A stretch of DNA of 64,000 nt. Source: Glycine soja (lineage: Eukaryota > Streptophyta > Magnoliopsida > Fabales > Fabaceae). The stretch covers positions 312,501 through 376,500 of the forward strand of contig NC_041005.1 of the NCBI RefSeq assembly GCF_004193775.1, in the 5' to 3' direction. How positions within the stretch are numbered: position 1 is the stretch's first letter; every line of letters starts with the position of its first letter. This document shows, in pieces, positions 1 through 12,108 of this stretch. The notes under the pieces are model-generated. The model had not been told where the DNA came from and searched no databases. It worked only from the letters and a program-made list of their open reading frames with translations. Made by a program: the position numbers and the translations under genes.

Positions 1-2394
1 GGTAAATATTCTAAATATTCTAAATTATTTTTATTTTTAAAAAAATCTATTTGGCATCTTAAAATTTTTAAAGATAAAATTAAAATTATATAGATACTTA
101 TCAGTTTTTTTAAATTAATTGTAATAATCTATTTTTTAAATATATAATAATTTGATTGATATCAACCTAATTAATATTATGTTGTGTTATCAAAATGACC
201 AATGAATTTAAGCGAAAATTGATTACCAAACTGGTTCATTTAACCCACACATGTATCACCAAACTAGTTCATTTAATCTTAAATTTAATATTTACAATAC
301 AGTATTTGAATCAACTAACACAAAGTTATTCTAATTAATTCAGTAATCTCGAATTTCATTTTTTTGCATATACAATTGTTAAATACTTTGATAAAAATAT
401 TTACAACTCAATAATTATACGCAAGATTTTTCTTATAGATATTACCTATGGTCTATACCAAAAATCTATAATCTAATATGTATTTAATTCTCTATTGAGA
501 GACATTTCAAAACACGTTTATTTCAATCCATGAATCCTGTGTCCTTAGACTCGGTTTGTTTTATGCTTTCTAATGAAAAATCAAACACTTGTATACAAAA
601 TTGTTTCTTACTGATGCACTATTGTCTAATAAATTAAAATGAAAAGCATAAGATTGTTGTACACTTATTTTTTTCTTCACTAATCCCTATGTAAAGATAT
701 TTCATTATTGTAAGTTTTAATTACGATATCATTTATATTTTAAATAATTTTTATTTATTATTAATTTTAATAATGTAAAAAAATGAAGCCAGACTAAAAT
801 GCTAGTTACGATAACTTCAACTAATCAGTCCATCAACATGTCCCTTTCCCTTATGAAAAAAATGAATCATCTGAGCCCACCATTCGTATTTCTTCAAATA
901 CCAACTTTACTCTACTTTTAAATATTTTCTAATTTAAAAAGAACAAAATTGAGATCATACTACTTTAAATCTTTTTTTTTTTTTTTTAAATCACATGCAC
1001 GTGGTTCTCTCTTTTTCTAAAGTATTATTTCCCCACTTCACTTTGGCGTTTAGGAGGAGAGAGAGTTGACGGAGGCAACAAAAGTAAGAAGTCACCCATG
1101 CTTTTCTGTTTTCTGCATAGCGCGCGCTGTTGAAGTTGAAGGACTATGGGATGTAACTTGTAGGAGAGTGGAAGTACATATTGAGAATATTTAAAGATAT
1201 TTATTTATTATAATTTATACCTATAGACTTCGATTTTTTTTTTAGATTGTACATAATTCTCCTAATTTTTAAGCAATCTCTCTTATAGTGGTGCACATTA
1301 ATTAGTGTAATGTACAGGAGATATCAATGTAATTTTTTCCAAATAATTAAGGAATTAATATAGAATAAAAGGAATATATATAAAGTACAATCTTAAAAAA
1401 AATTCCGAAGAGAGTGTAATTTACTCTAAGTAATTTTACCTTTTTCTTTAAAAGAAAGTAATTTTGCCATTTAATCTTTTTTTTAATATTTTACCTTTTA
1501 CATGGTTCTGTAGAAAACCATCTGTTTCTGTTTTTTTATCCAACTTTTCCATTTTTTTATTTATATTAATGAACTAAAAGTTAACATTTTTTTACTGCAA
1601 CTAAAGTTAACATAGACATCGATATATAATTAAAATACTGTTACAATATATCAAATCTAACATTTTAAAAAAAGTAAATAAACAGACACATTAGCGTTTT
1701 TGTTTTCGCTGGCATGTAATAATAATAATAATAATAAGATGAATATGATTAATGGGTGATTGATTTTTTTAAAATGAAAGTATAGCCAAAATAAAAATAA
1801 ATAGTCAATTAAGTTTTTGAAAGCACAAAAATACAATTTAAATATTTTCAAAAATAAAAATAACTCTTAAAAAACTATTTTTTCCGGACCAAAATATAAG
1901 AAAAATATATATCTTTAGATTTAAATATTTAATGATTTCATCCTAAAATTATATTTTTAGATTCAATTAGTTATTACTTTAGTTGTAATGATTATTTTTT
2001 ATTATTGATATCAAATTTTAGTAAAGAGTATTTCAGAAAAAATGTGTATTTTTTAAACATGTTTCTTGAAATTAAATGATATTGAAAAATTTTATTTTAC
2101 TTATATCTAAGTTCAAAAGAAAGTACTAACAAAACTAAATAAAATTGTTTTTTAAAGTAATATTGGATTCTTATTATAATTAAGATACAATTAACAAAAT
2201 TATGAGTATTAAGAAAAATGATTAATTTGGGAATTTGGGAAGAGTTAATGGATAGGTGTGCGGTGGTCCCGCCACCTTGTCCAGATTCAAAAAGCAGTGA
2301 TTATGATTGGAATTGGGTGGGTACTCAATTATCTGTTGTCTGTTTGTATGGGCGGTCATGGGTTCCGTAACTGTCACCGTCCAATTTGGGAGCG
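1..2394. other. AT-rich intergenic DNA, no gene seen
   Basis: No reading frame here shows recognisable protein similarity. The sequence is very AT-rich, with poly-A/T runs and a short AAT-type run near 1719-1737. The one longer frame on the minus strand (1657-1851) is low-complexity Leu/Phe/Ile-rich, as expected from translated AT-rich DNA. The last few hundred bases are the probable upstream region of the HIPP gene. Confidence 0.7.
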
Positions 2395-2406
2395 GGACAC
2401 GTGTCC
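2395..2406. promoter_or_regulatory. Palindromic G-box / ABRE-like element upstream of HIPP gene
   Basis: The 12 bases GGACACGTGTCC form a perfect palindrome around a CACGTG core, 120 bp upstream of the HIPP start codon. CACGTG cores bind bZIP and bHLH factors, and the ACGTGTC form is the abscisic-acid response element. That function is family knowledge. Its use in this promoter is inferred. Confidence 0.5.
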
Positions 2407-2458
2407 TCCCAGATCTCATCCTGGTGTCTGAGATTCTTTGGTAATAGTAAAACTTGCT

Positions 2459-2464
2459 TATAAA
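2459..2464 (+). promoter_or_regulatory. TATA box of HIPP gene
   Basis: TATAAA followed by G lies 57 bp before the ATG at 2516. This would place transcription start near 2490 and give a leader of only about 25 bases. It is 53 bp downstream of the G-box. Confidence 0.5.
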
Positions 2465-2515
2465 GTGGGTTTTCACTTGTCTTAGTTAGTGATACGATTC
2501 CTTTGGTTTGCAGTA

Positions 2516-3052
2516 ATGGGTGCTCTGGATCACATATCGGAACTCTTTGACTGCTCCAGTGGCAGTTCCAAGCACAAGAAGCGCAAGCAATTGCAGGTAA
2601 GTTAGCCACTTTTATAATCGTCAGATCTGTTGGTTTTATGCTAATGGATGTGATTTTGATTTGATCAGACGGTGGAGGTGAAAGTGAAGATGGACTGCGA
2701 AGGATGCGAGAGGAAAGTGAGGAAGGCGGTGGAGGGGATGAAAGGCGTGAACCAGGTGGATGTGGAGCGTAAGGCCAACAAAGTCACTGTGGTCGGCTAC
2801 GTCGAGGCCTCTAAGGTGGTCGCCCGCATCGCTCACCGCACCGGCAAGAAAGCAGAGCTCTGGCCCTACGTCCCCTACGACGTCGTTGCTCACCCCTACG
2901 CACCCGGAGTCTACGACAAGAAAGCCCCCTCCGGTTATGTCCGCAACACCGATGATCCTCACTATTCCCATCTCGCACGTGCCAGCTCCACTGAGGTCCG
3001 CTACACCACTGCTTTCAGCGACGAAAACCCCTCCGCCTGTGTCGTTATGTGA
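2516..3052 (+). CDS. HIPP26: Heavy metal-associated isoprenylated plant protein, HIPP26-like
   Basis: Two exons, 2516-2596 and 2669-3052, join in frame (phase 0, GT-AG intron of 72 bp) to give 154 aa, the usual length for this clade. The start is MGALDHISELFDCS, the conserved N-terminus of the HIPP20-27 group, encoded by the small first exon. An HMA domain follows, with the metal-binding signature MDCEGC (Cys37 and Cys40). The protein ends in the CaaX box CVVM (Cys151-Met154), which predicts farnesylation and membrane or nuclear-envelope association. Family members bind Cd, Cu or Zn, and HIPP26 also partners zinc-finger homeodomain factors in drought and dehydration signalling. The G-box upstream fits stress control. 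Family assignment is firm; HIPP26 rather than a close paralogue (HIPP25, HIPP27) is likely but not proven. Confidence 0.92.
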
Positions 3053-5966
3053 AACTATTCTCTTTATTTGTTATCTTCGCTTTCATTCTATCTTGTTTTT
3101 CAGATCATGTTGTATTTTTTCTCTGTTGAATGATACTCCTTCGCCTTTACCTACATCTTTCTTTCTTCCTTCATAGTCTCACTCACATCTCGTTTCCAGT
3201 TCATCCTCAACAACTCTCTCTCGCCCATCAATGCCAAATTATTTTTTTAATACATTTTTTATTTTTTATTTTGACCCCTTATACTTCCAAATACTCATTT
3301 TAATTCTTAATATTTTGATATTTTCGTCAGCGGTCAATGTTTTAAAATTAATCAAAATAAACAATTTGAAAATCTTTATTGATGACAATTAAACAATTCA
3401 CCCACAAAGACTCGCTAGTACAAGTGATGATAAATTTATGTTTTAATCAATATAAAATAAATTATATTAAAAAAATAAATATTTATTTTATATATGCTTA
3501 CGATTTTCAATAAAAATTTATCACAAACATAGACAATTTTATAATACTAAAACAAAAAGAAAAAAAAAATTAAACGGTTCACATCTAGAGCCCACAAAGA
3601 GACACAACTCCTCACACTCACTGTGAGCAAAATATAAATATTATTCAAATTGCACATTAAGGATTACATTTATTTATAAAATTTGTTTCATGGTGTTTAA
3701 CTTTAGTTTTTCCTCTGGCTCACACAAGGGAATATTCTTGAAGGAAAGAAGATAATCCTAATGTAAGGAAACATACAAACAAAAAGGCCCCAAAAGAGTT
3801 AGGGAGCATTCGGTAGAAAAAAGTTTTTTATGATTATTAGGAAACTCAATTTTTGAAAATGATAATTCTTTAGAATGTGTAAAATATGTTTCGTTAGTCT
3901 TTATGTTTTTTGGAATTAAACATTCATGTAAAATAAGTAATTAAAACTTTTCATTCAATTGGAAAAGTTAAATTCGCACCCTCCTCCTTAGGAATATTTT
4001 AACAAAAAGTGGACTAAAATTGATTTTTAATAATCATTCTTTTTGTTATTTGCATACCAAACATAAAAATCATAATTTTCTATTTTAAGACTCTTGGAAA
4101 AATAAAAACTTTTCGTTTATCAAACATCTCTTTAAAAGCTCAAATTATTAAAATTAAACAAAATAAAATAATATAAGGCTCAATTGTATAAATAAAATAA
4201 AATAATATAGTTAAAAGTAAATCAAGCTCTACATTAAACTCTTCATCGACTTTCACTCTCAGCTCGGATGTGTTTATCACTTTTAGATACTATTCAGATC
4301 TCTTTATTGATGAATAAAATTAGTTATTCATTAATTATTGAATTTTAGGAAAATGAAAGACAGAAATGAGGAATAACTTTAAAAAATATATATTTATATT
4401 TTATCTAAAATTCAGAATAATAGTTAATATATATTTATATTTTATTCTGTTATTTACTATAATATTTCATGTGTTAATATTATAACTCACAATTTTATTA
4501 TTCATCATTAATAATTAAAAAAATAATTTAATTTAACATTATATTATAAATTATAATAAACAATTTAAAAAGTAAAATTCCCACCCTCTTTATCAGGCAT
4601 TCTAAATATTTCCTCTCATCCTTTCTTTAAATGTGTTTTTCACACACAATATGTAACTAGGCAAAAAAAATAAAATTATCTGTCAATTAGATCAAAATAA
4701 TTTTTGTTTTATTTTTATCTCTAAATTGAAATTTAATAATTTTTAAAAATAATAATAATTAAAAATAACATGATATGATATGAATTATTAATTATAAATT
4801 AAAAATGTAATTTTTATAATCAAAGATATTTATTATAATATAATTTATATATTATAAATTATTTGTTTATTATAAATTTTAATTATATAAAATACATATG
4901 TATCACGTAGGCTAAAGGTACAATCAAACATAATATAAATCGAACGTAAGCTATAGCTAACTGGAACCAATCAGGTGTGTTGTTTACTTGTCTCACAGAA
5001 TTGTAACATGAAAGTATTGTGATTTAAAATACAGAGAGTACATCGTTTTAAGTTTAAACTGATTTCTTTTGTGAATTTTTACAATAAGAATTCTATATTT
5101 CAATGTGTCATTCACATAAAATATTTTCTGCATTAAAATAGGAGTAGAAGATAGTACTGCTGCTATACAAGTGCTCTATACAAACTTTACATAACACTTG
5201 TATTGTGATATCAGTACAAATGTAAGATTTTACCTTATCCAACTAACAAGATTTTTTTTATTTTCTAATGTGAAATTTGGTCATTCTTGAGTATTGAAAT
5301 GCACGAGATCTAATTCTTTTGTCCATTTTTTACATGCAAAAGAACGATTCTTGAGACATACTAATGCCCAGTACAACACAGTCACATCACACAAATTTAA
5401 TTTAATTAACGGAGGTTTTAAGTAGATTTCTACTTAAGAGAGAATCTTGAATTCGTAATTGTTACCTATATCTAAAACAAAATCTTGAATTTATAATTGT
5501 TACCTTGATCTAAAACCATAAATTAACAAGGAGGGATGATTTTTCTTTATCTTGTGACTAGTATTTCTCACACTATTGTGCATTTTAAATTCTTCATTTA
5601 ATGGATAATCTGTCTTTCTTTTTGCACTTCATAAAAATCAATTAGCACTCCCCTTTAAGCTGGTTGGTTTTTATGGGGTGTAGGGAGCTTTAGTCACGGA
5701 GACTAAATGATCAAAACCCAAAGTCAAATATTAGTATTCATTACTTAAGACAAGTTAAGGAAAGTTACAATCTTTTCCATAAATGATTTTATTGGTCTTT
5801 ATAATAATTAGTTGGGTTATAATTAATAGATATCCAAAGTGAGAACCAAGAACTTTCATCCCATGTTGGATAGTTATTAGACATTAGCCAATAAATAGTG
5901 TTCAATTTGAGGCAGCAGTCTGTGTGTATTTTTTTTTTTTTATTTCACTCGTCTCTCGCCAAAATA
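3053..5966. other. Intergenic DNA with a possible MITE
   Basis: No coding region recognised. The first 200 bp probably contain the 3' UTR of the HIPP gene. A possible inverted-repeat element lies at 3801-4135 and is listed separately. The remainder is AT-rich, with TATA/ATTA-type low complexity at 4370-4900. Confidence 0.65.
3801..4135. mobile_element. Candidate MITE with imperfect terminal inverted repeats
   Basis: The left end reads AGGGAGCATTCGGTAGAAAA. The reverse complement of the right end reads AAAGAGATGTTTGATAAACG. These match over roughly two thirds of their length, and both continue into a stretch ending AAGTTTTT. The interior is AT-rich with no coding capacity. No convincing target-site duplication was found, so this is tentative. 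Confidence 0.35.
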
Positions 5967-7621
5967 ATGTCTAGGTGTTTGCCCTTCCCTCCACCAGAAT
6001 ACGTGAAGAACGGTTTACAGGGTGAGGCACTCTTAATACAGCTACAGGTCAGTTCCAATATATATATGCTCTATTGTAAAACAATATTTTTTTTAATGTT
6101 CTTATATATAGATTTTGCTTCAATTATCAAGTTACGTCAAAAAGGTGTATTTTGTAATGGAAAAGCATGAAACATCAGGTTTTTATTTTAAACGAAACTT
6201 CAAGTATTTGTTAATTTCTCTATCTTGAAGCATCAATGGTTTACAAATCCGTGATTTGAAAATATTTTTCTTTTCGCGTGAGTGGACTAAAGCTTTGTAT
6301 ATTATATAAAATAATGTTCGATGCTTAAATGTGCATATTCTTTAGAAACACAATGAACGATAGAAGTCGTTATCTTTTTTTGATGTAAAGAACAAACTCC
6401 ATTATCTTACTTTAATGCTAATGGGAAAAAAACTTCCAAGGCTATTCAATAGATTGAAGTCGATGAATTTTTGTCCTGCTTCATGTGTCTGCATGTCACA
6501 CCAAAGTACATAGTTGTAACAATCTTTGTAACCATAAATTCATAATTCAATGAAGTGATGGTGCTTGGTTACAGCGATTGACAATATGGAAAAAACTATG
6601 TAAAATCTACCGAAATATGAATGGTTTAGAGGAGTCAAGGAAAAAAAGTGTACCTATTTGGTGTTAGTTATAAGTGAAAATAGCACCGCTTATGTTGTGT
6701 GATCATGTTATTGTTATGGATACTAAATCATGAAACCATTAAGCATCAAACAATCTGATCACACAAACAAATCATGAAACCACTCGTATGATTGTCACAA
6801 TTTATATTAAAGTGTGTCTGTACAAAGTCAAACGCAGACAGACGTTTTTGACAAATATTTCATTTTGAACAATCTGAGATTAAGGCTTTTTTCTTATCAT
6901 TTAAAAGCAATTTAAATGATAAGAAAAATGTATGCAATGGAGATCCTAAAAGAAATGTGTGCACATTTCCAAATTATTTATACGCTAACTGTTCTTTTCT
7001 ATGTTGAAGATCCTAAAAGAAAGGGTATTGTCTAAGAAAGAAAGAAAAAGAAAGAGGAAACATGGATGCAATGGAGATGAAGAAGTTAGGAAGAAGAAGA
7101 ACTGTAAAGAAGATAAGGGGAAGCACATATATGATAGAAGCACGGATTGTTGGGGGGGAAAGGACAAAAAAACAAGAAGGAAACATAAGAATCCTGGGAT
7201 TGAAAATCGCACTCTTTCTGATAAATGCAAATTGGGTGGTACATTTGGAATAGAGAAGTCCTCTACTTTTCCACCCCAAGTTATGATCACAAACACTCCT
7301 CATAAAAGGAACTCTAAATGTAACAATTATCAAGGCGTTTGCCTAACAAGAAAAGGTGAAATTGATCCAGATGAGAACTTGGAAATATTTAAGGGAACTT
7401 TTGCTGAAAGTGACATGTTGGAGACAAAATTGGAGTGGTCACAGACTGTTCAAACTGACTTTGAAGATGAAAAGTGGTGGCTACCCAAGAAGATAAGTGA
7501 AAAAACACAAGCTAAAGATGATAGCAATGGCACTATGATCATCAATCAAGGAATCCAACCATATGCCCGTTATTTGGCTGATGCTGATATATATGCTTTG
7601 CCTTATGTTGTACCATTTTAA
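5967..7621 (+). CDS. Small lysine-rich plant protein of unknown function (MSRC...ALPYVVPF family)
   Basis: Two exons, 5967-6047 and 7010-7621, join in phase 0 through a 962 bp GT-AG intron and give 230 aa. The N-terminus MSRCLPFPPPEYVKNG and the C-terminus ADADIYALPYVVPF are the two hallmarks of a plant-specific family often annotated as myb-like protein X or simply uncharacterized. I recognise them from memory, where typical ends are MSRCFPFPPPGY and ADVCALPYVIPY. Right after exon 1 comes a basic run (KKERKRKRKH and following, about residues 34-60) that looks like a nuclear localisation signal. A short acidic/tryptophan motif (FEDEKWWLPKK) lies 60 residues before the end, at the place where relatives have a DDQDWLF-type motif. 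Many family members are 400-600 aa, so this is a short form. Molecular function is unknown; a nuclear role is inferred only. Confidence 0.72.
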
Positions 7622-7702
7622 GCCATCTGTTTCTTTTTAAAACAATCTATATAAGACCCAAAGTTTAAACTTTGTATTGTGACAAACTTCACATGTATTC
7701 TA

Positions 7703-7888
7703 CAGGTAAAGATAAATCAGAAGACATCTGAAATGAATGGCAGCTGGATTAAGGTCTCGGATTTTAGGTCAAGTTCTATGCCCGCGTTTGCAATTGTTGG
7801 AAAGAAATCTAAATCCCTTAAGAAACTTACGGATGAAAAAGCCTTCAGGATATTGGAGGGTAAAGCTAGCTTTTTTACTAGAATTTAG
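7703..7888 (+). other. Short open frame downstream of the MSRC gene, unassigned
   Basis: About 60 codons are open here, starting 80 bp beyond the previous stop. Their composition is more protein-like than the neighbourhood, with stretches such as SDFRSSSMPAFAIVGKK and LTDEKAFRILEG. The segment GGAG|GTAAAG at about 7859-7861 could be a splice donor. I do not recognise the sequence. It could be an alternative 3' exon of the preceding gene, a decayed exon or chance. Confidence 0.3.
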
Positions 7889-9359
7889 ATAGTTCAAACT
7901 TCAAAATTCCCTCTTGCTTCATTTGTTTATGCCGTATCAAAATATAAGCTTAAAAATAATATGAGTAATTATATTTTTGTTGTATTTGTATGCTTTAAAT
8001 TTCTACCGTCACAATGCTTAGTATTTTAAGAAAATTAGTTTGATGACTTTTCCTTTTAATTTTTTTTATTCAGGATTCATAATAAATATATATTTGATTG
8101 CATTAATTAGTTTTAAAATTTCTACTAAATTTAACGTCATAAATGGTTAATATGTTGACAACTTTGATTTGATGAATTTTACTTTTTAAGTTTTTAACTC
8201 AGATTCAAAATGCTAAAAAAAAAATCAGATTCATACTAAATACTATATTTGATGCATTAATTAGTTAAATTTTCTACTAAATGTAAGAACATGTCATAAC
8301 AATTAATATTTTAAGAAATTTGATTTGCTGACTTTTCCTTTTAAGTTTTTAATTCATCTTATACTTAATATATTTTATTGTAGTATTTTGTTTTACAATT
8401 TAAGGAGTTACAACTGTTAACTTTTTAAGAAATTTGATTTGATAACTTTTCCTTTTTAGTTTTAATTTCGGGTTTCGTTCTTAATGTTTGATCAAGTTAA
8501 TTGGTTTAACCTTTGTGCTAAATTTAAGAAAGTTACCACGGCCAGTATTTTAAGAATTTTGATGAAGTTTCCTTTTTAAGTTTTTTAATTCAAGCTTCAT
8601 ATTTAATACATTTTATTGCATTAAGTGGTTTTAAATTTTATCCTAAATTTTAGGATATCACAACAATATTATGATGTATTAGAAAATATTTATTGAATTC
8701 TTATTCACATTTTATATTTATTAGTTTCAAACCGTGTTAATTTATTTATTATTATTATTGATTATTGAGGATGATATTTGGCTAAATTACCATAGTTAAC
8801 TACAAATAGGAACCATTTGAATTACAGAGTTCCGTAAGCTTCCATTTTTATTTCTATTGGTGGTTTTCATGATTTTCGTATGATGTTTTCAAGAATCATT
8901 GACAAGGAAAATTAAACCAGACAGGAGGGAAATTTCGCACTAATATGACATCTCCCATTATTTACTTCCAATTCATATTCCTTATGTTTCTTACTATGAA
9001 GCATATACTAAGATTTATTCCTACTCGAGTAAAAAAATCCATTAATTCCGAAGTTTGTCTCTAAAGCTCAAATTTAGAGTTAACACTCGATTCTTTAATC
9101 AAAATTGTATCATCCAAAAAAAAAACACAGAACATTGTAAATTAAACAGGTACTCAAGGTAAAGCCTAATATAATCTTATTCTTATAAGAAAGTTTTTGG
9201 TCTTCCTTCTAGAGTTCTCATAATCAGGGATGAATCCAAAGGTATATCCAAAGCGGGCCAATTTTTTCTTCCGTACAAATTATTTTAAAAAAAATAATGA
9301 CTTCACAAAAATAGGAAAACGTAATAACCACTTAATCCATCCATGTAGCAACGCAGAGT
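7889..9359. other. AT-rich intergenic DNA
   Basis: No gene recognised. Between about 8010 and 8620 a loosely repeated unit recurs four or five times: a CCTTTT(A/T)A-(A/G)GTTTTT core with AAGAAATTTGATTTG-like flanks, spaced roughly 120-150 bp apart. This suggests old, diverged tandem duplication. The last part is the probable 3' flank of MCM10, which is transcribed leftwards. Confidence 0.5.
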
Positions 9360-11694
9360 TCAGAAGTCTTCATCCGAACTAACAAGATCAATTTCAATCA
9401 TCTTTTCTATTCTCTTTAGGGTTTTATCAGCCAAAACCTGCCCGTCTGGTTTTATTCTCTTTTCACCCGACTGTCGGTTTCCTATGACTGGAGAGGATCC
9501 CACATTCGGAAAAGATGATTTCCTGAAGACAATAACAAGTGAAATTGGTATGCCAGTTAGGCCTCTACCCATAAGATGCAAGTGACAAAAACTAGAATCT
9601 TTTCCTTTTTGTGACTCACCTCTTCTCTGTCCATTTGTTTTGAACATTTGGAAATTTTGATCCTTTATTCTTCATTTTTGGATCCGACTTGGCTGCATAT
9701 AGTAGCAAAAGCCAGCTAAGAATAAAATAGCATGAATACATTAATGAATGCCAATGCCATTGTAGTTACAAGATAGTCCAATTACCTGCAACCTCAGAAA
9801 GAAACCTAATCCCTTGCGAATGAGAAGCTGTTGTTACTTTTCCTGCATTGCTGGTATAGAAATTATTATTAATACTAGACTGCAAAAGAATTCAAGTGGA
9901 GTAAAAAAAAAGTAGAATGTCCTTGCAATATAGCCCAGCGGGTACTGTGCCCATGTTAATAATGACAAACCTCAATGCCTTTCTGATACCATCCACGGAC
10001 AATAATTTCACAGGCTGAGACTTCTTCAAGTTTGTTTTGTCAGCAAGAGGGTCAACTAAGTAAATTCCTTCTGATTTGAGGTAACCCATAGGCCTAAACG
10101 CTGTTCTTAAGTTTCTGCTAACAAAAGCCACGTTCTTGTCACATGAGGTGAAATCAAACAAGTTGAGAACAAGCTTTATACTAGCAATAAGAAACTAAAT
10201 ACCCACCCTCCCTTGAGTTCAGTTCGCATTGAGGAATACTTCTCTGATGCTTTCTACAGGGTGATATATGAAGTTAGTGAACTAATATCCTTGTTACAAC
10301 AGAATAGACAAGAAAACATGAAAGAATTAAATGCTACTTACTGATTTATGATATTTACAATATGTGCCATGACGTCTGAAATAACAAAGATAAACGGTTA
10401 ACATCAATCACCATATGAAAAACACTGATACTGTCAGAAGGATGGTTTACGAGGAAGAGTATTAATTAGAGAGATATCACAATATTGTACAGGGTGCTAT
10501 TTTATATTTCCTTTATCAATGAGTACACCTTATTGAACAGCTTAACAAGCATGACAAGCACATGGATCCATGTTACAACTAATATTGCTCATGTTTTGCA
10601 AATGTGAATTTAGTGAAGTGAATTCTTAAAAATCCATAGATTGTTATTGCAGTGACAATGCCTTACAAAAATCTAGACTATTGACTCACCCACACTGCAC
10701 TTCATTTTCTAAAGTTCATCCTAGAGAATATTACAAACTTGCAATAAATATTCTGCAACATCTAGCAGATCTTACTTTTTCTTCTTTGCCCTTAAAAAGT
10801 GCCAGTCTATGGCTATTAGTATCTAAAGGTTGTCCACTTTCTCTTTTGTTTTATCTGTCAGAGTGAAAATTCAAATGTGTTCTCATGATTAAGGTACTTG
10901 GACTCAAACACTGCCAAATTACAATTTAAATCAGATATATTCAATAAAGGGATCATCTGTAAAAACATTTGTAAAAGCTGTGATCTATGGCTATTGCAAT
11001 TTCACATGCCATCATAACACAAAAAAAAAAAAAAAATTCAAGAAACTCAGATGTTTGCATACTTATTTATGACTAGGGTACAAGCCATCCCATCTGTTCG
11101 TTTCCCTTTGCAAACTCCATAATCAACAGAGGTGCCCATCTTCATAATTTGTCTGGTGGAGTATATACTCAAAGAAAAACCATTACCCTGCAAAAAAAAA
11201 TAAAAAATATTAAGAGATTGCAAAAGTTTTATCAAACCTTGATGAATAAAAAGAAACAAAAATCGAAGCTCATGACAATTGACTACCGCATTATCCTTGC
11301 GGACGGTAGAATTAAAGAGTGCAAAGACGGTTCCAGCCTGCTCTTGCATGTTCATCTGATAAGCATCTCCAAACAAGAAAAGAGAAACAGTAGTTTCATC
11401 TAAACAGCCAATTTTCCATATACAATAGCTCTTCCCTGTTGAACTTGTCTTCTGAGTCCCCTTCTCGGTCAATACTCCAACAGTGGCCCAACTTCCAGAA
11501 ACAGTATCCCCAACTAATGAATTCCTGAACAAAGCAAATCCATATCAATTACAATTTACAAAAAAACATTACAAGAAGAAGAAGCGGATGTGAAGAAGAG
11601 TAGTACTTACTTGATAACCGACAGCCGAACAAAACGAATGTCTGAAAAATGTTCCTTAAGCTCGGCAGGAGTTAACAATTGGTTCCTGGAAAAG

Positions 11695-11726
<32 letters not shown>

Positions 11727-12047
11727 ATAAGAGGCACTTACAGCTGGGGAATATAATAAAATAGAGAAAAATGAAAGAAACCTTATTCGAAGGCCCGAAA
11801 ACTTTTCAAGGTGGGAATCAACATTAATAACGGGTTTGTTAGTTGGTTTGGGGGGATCGTAAGGAAGGCAATCCTGAAGGGCGCTTTTGAAAACGGACAT
11901 GTCGGGTTTATCCCTTTCCCTTTGGTTGGGAAGTTCAAGTTCATCATCATCATCGTCTGAGATTGTGGGAGAAGATGGAGGGGTTTCAGCAACTCTCTCG
12001 TCAAGGGAAAGGAGGAGATCCAGATCCTCTTCGTGGCTTGTCATCAT
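9360..12047 (-). CDS. MCM10: MCM10 DNA replication initiation factor
   Basis: Ten exons on the minus strand join in frame: 12047-11782, 11685-11611, 11524-11287, 11187-11063, 10375-10342, 10241-10207, 10114-9971, 9850-9786, 9692-9620 and 9522-9360. They give about 405 aa, close to plant MCM10. The protein starts with an acidic segment (residues 1-50) and continues into the OB-fold (about 85-215, including GSWATVGVLTEKG). The conserved zinc finger follows, with Cys219, Cys229, Cys241 and His244 (GVCKGKRTDGMAC, KRHGTYCKYH). Next come NLRTAFRPMGYLKSEGIYLVDP and a basic C-terminus ending VSSDEDF. MCM10 binds ssDNA, the MCM2-7 helicase and polymerase alpha and helps activate origins in the nucleus. 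The exon 6 acceptor (CAGAG|AAG) and exon 8 acceptor (ATACCAG|CAATG) were picked by reading frame and family similarity. Confidence 0.93.
11701..11726. repeat. (GA)13 microsatellite in MCM10 intron 1
   Basis: An uninterrupted GA run lies inside the first intron of MCM10, just upstream of the exon 2 acceptor. On the coding strand it reads as a CT run and may double as the polypyrimidine tract. Confidence 0.9.
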
Positions 12048-12099
12048 GTCATGCCCTATTATTGCTCTGCGCGCACCTCACTATTCTAAGGGTTATATT

Positions 12100-12108
12100 T
12101 TAGGGTTT
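12100..12108 (-). promoter_or_regulatory. Telo-box upstream of MCM10
   Basis: On the MCM10 coding strand this reads AAACCCTAA, about 55 bp before the start codon. Telo-boxes are typical of plant genes expressed in dividing cells (ribosomal proteins, PCNA, replication factors), which fits MCM10. No clear TATA box was seen, as is common for such genes. Confidence 0.5.

Noticed and set aside
1657..1851. Leu/Ile/Phe-rich minus-strand frame resembling a membrane protein
   Set aside because: It is translated AT-rich low-complexity DNA without conserved residues or gene context.
7013..7333. Minus-strand frames rich in Phe/Leu/Ser at about 7.0-7.3 kb
   Set aside because: They are antisense to the lysine-rich exon of the MSRC gene; poly-AAG/AAA codons read as CTT/TTT on the other strand.
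9892..10161. Independent minus-strand gene of 89 codons
   Set aside because: Residues from NLRTAF onward are MCM10 exon 7. The preceding and following residues are intron sequence read through.
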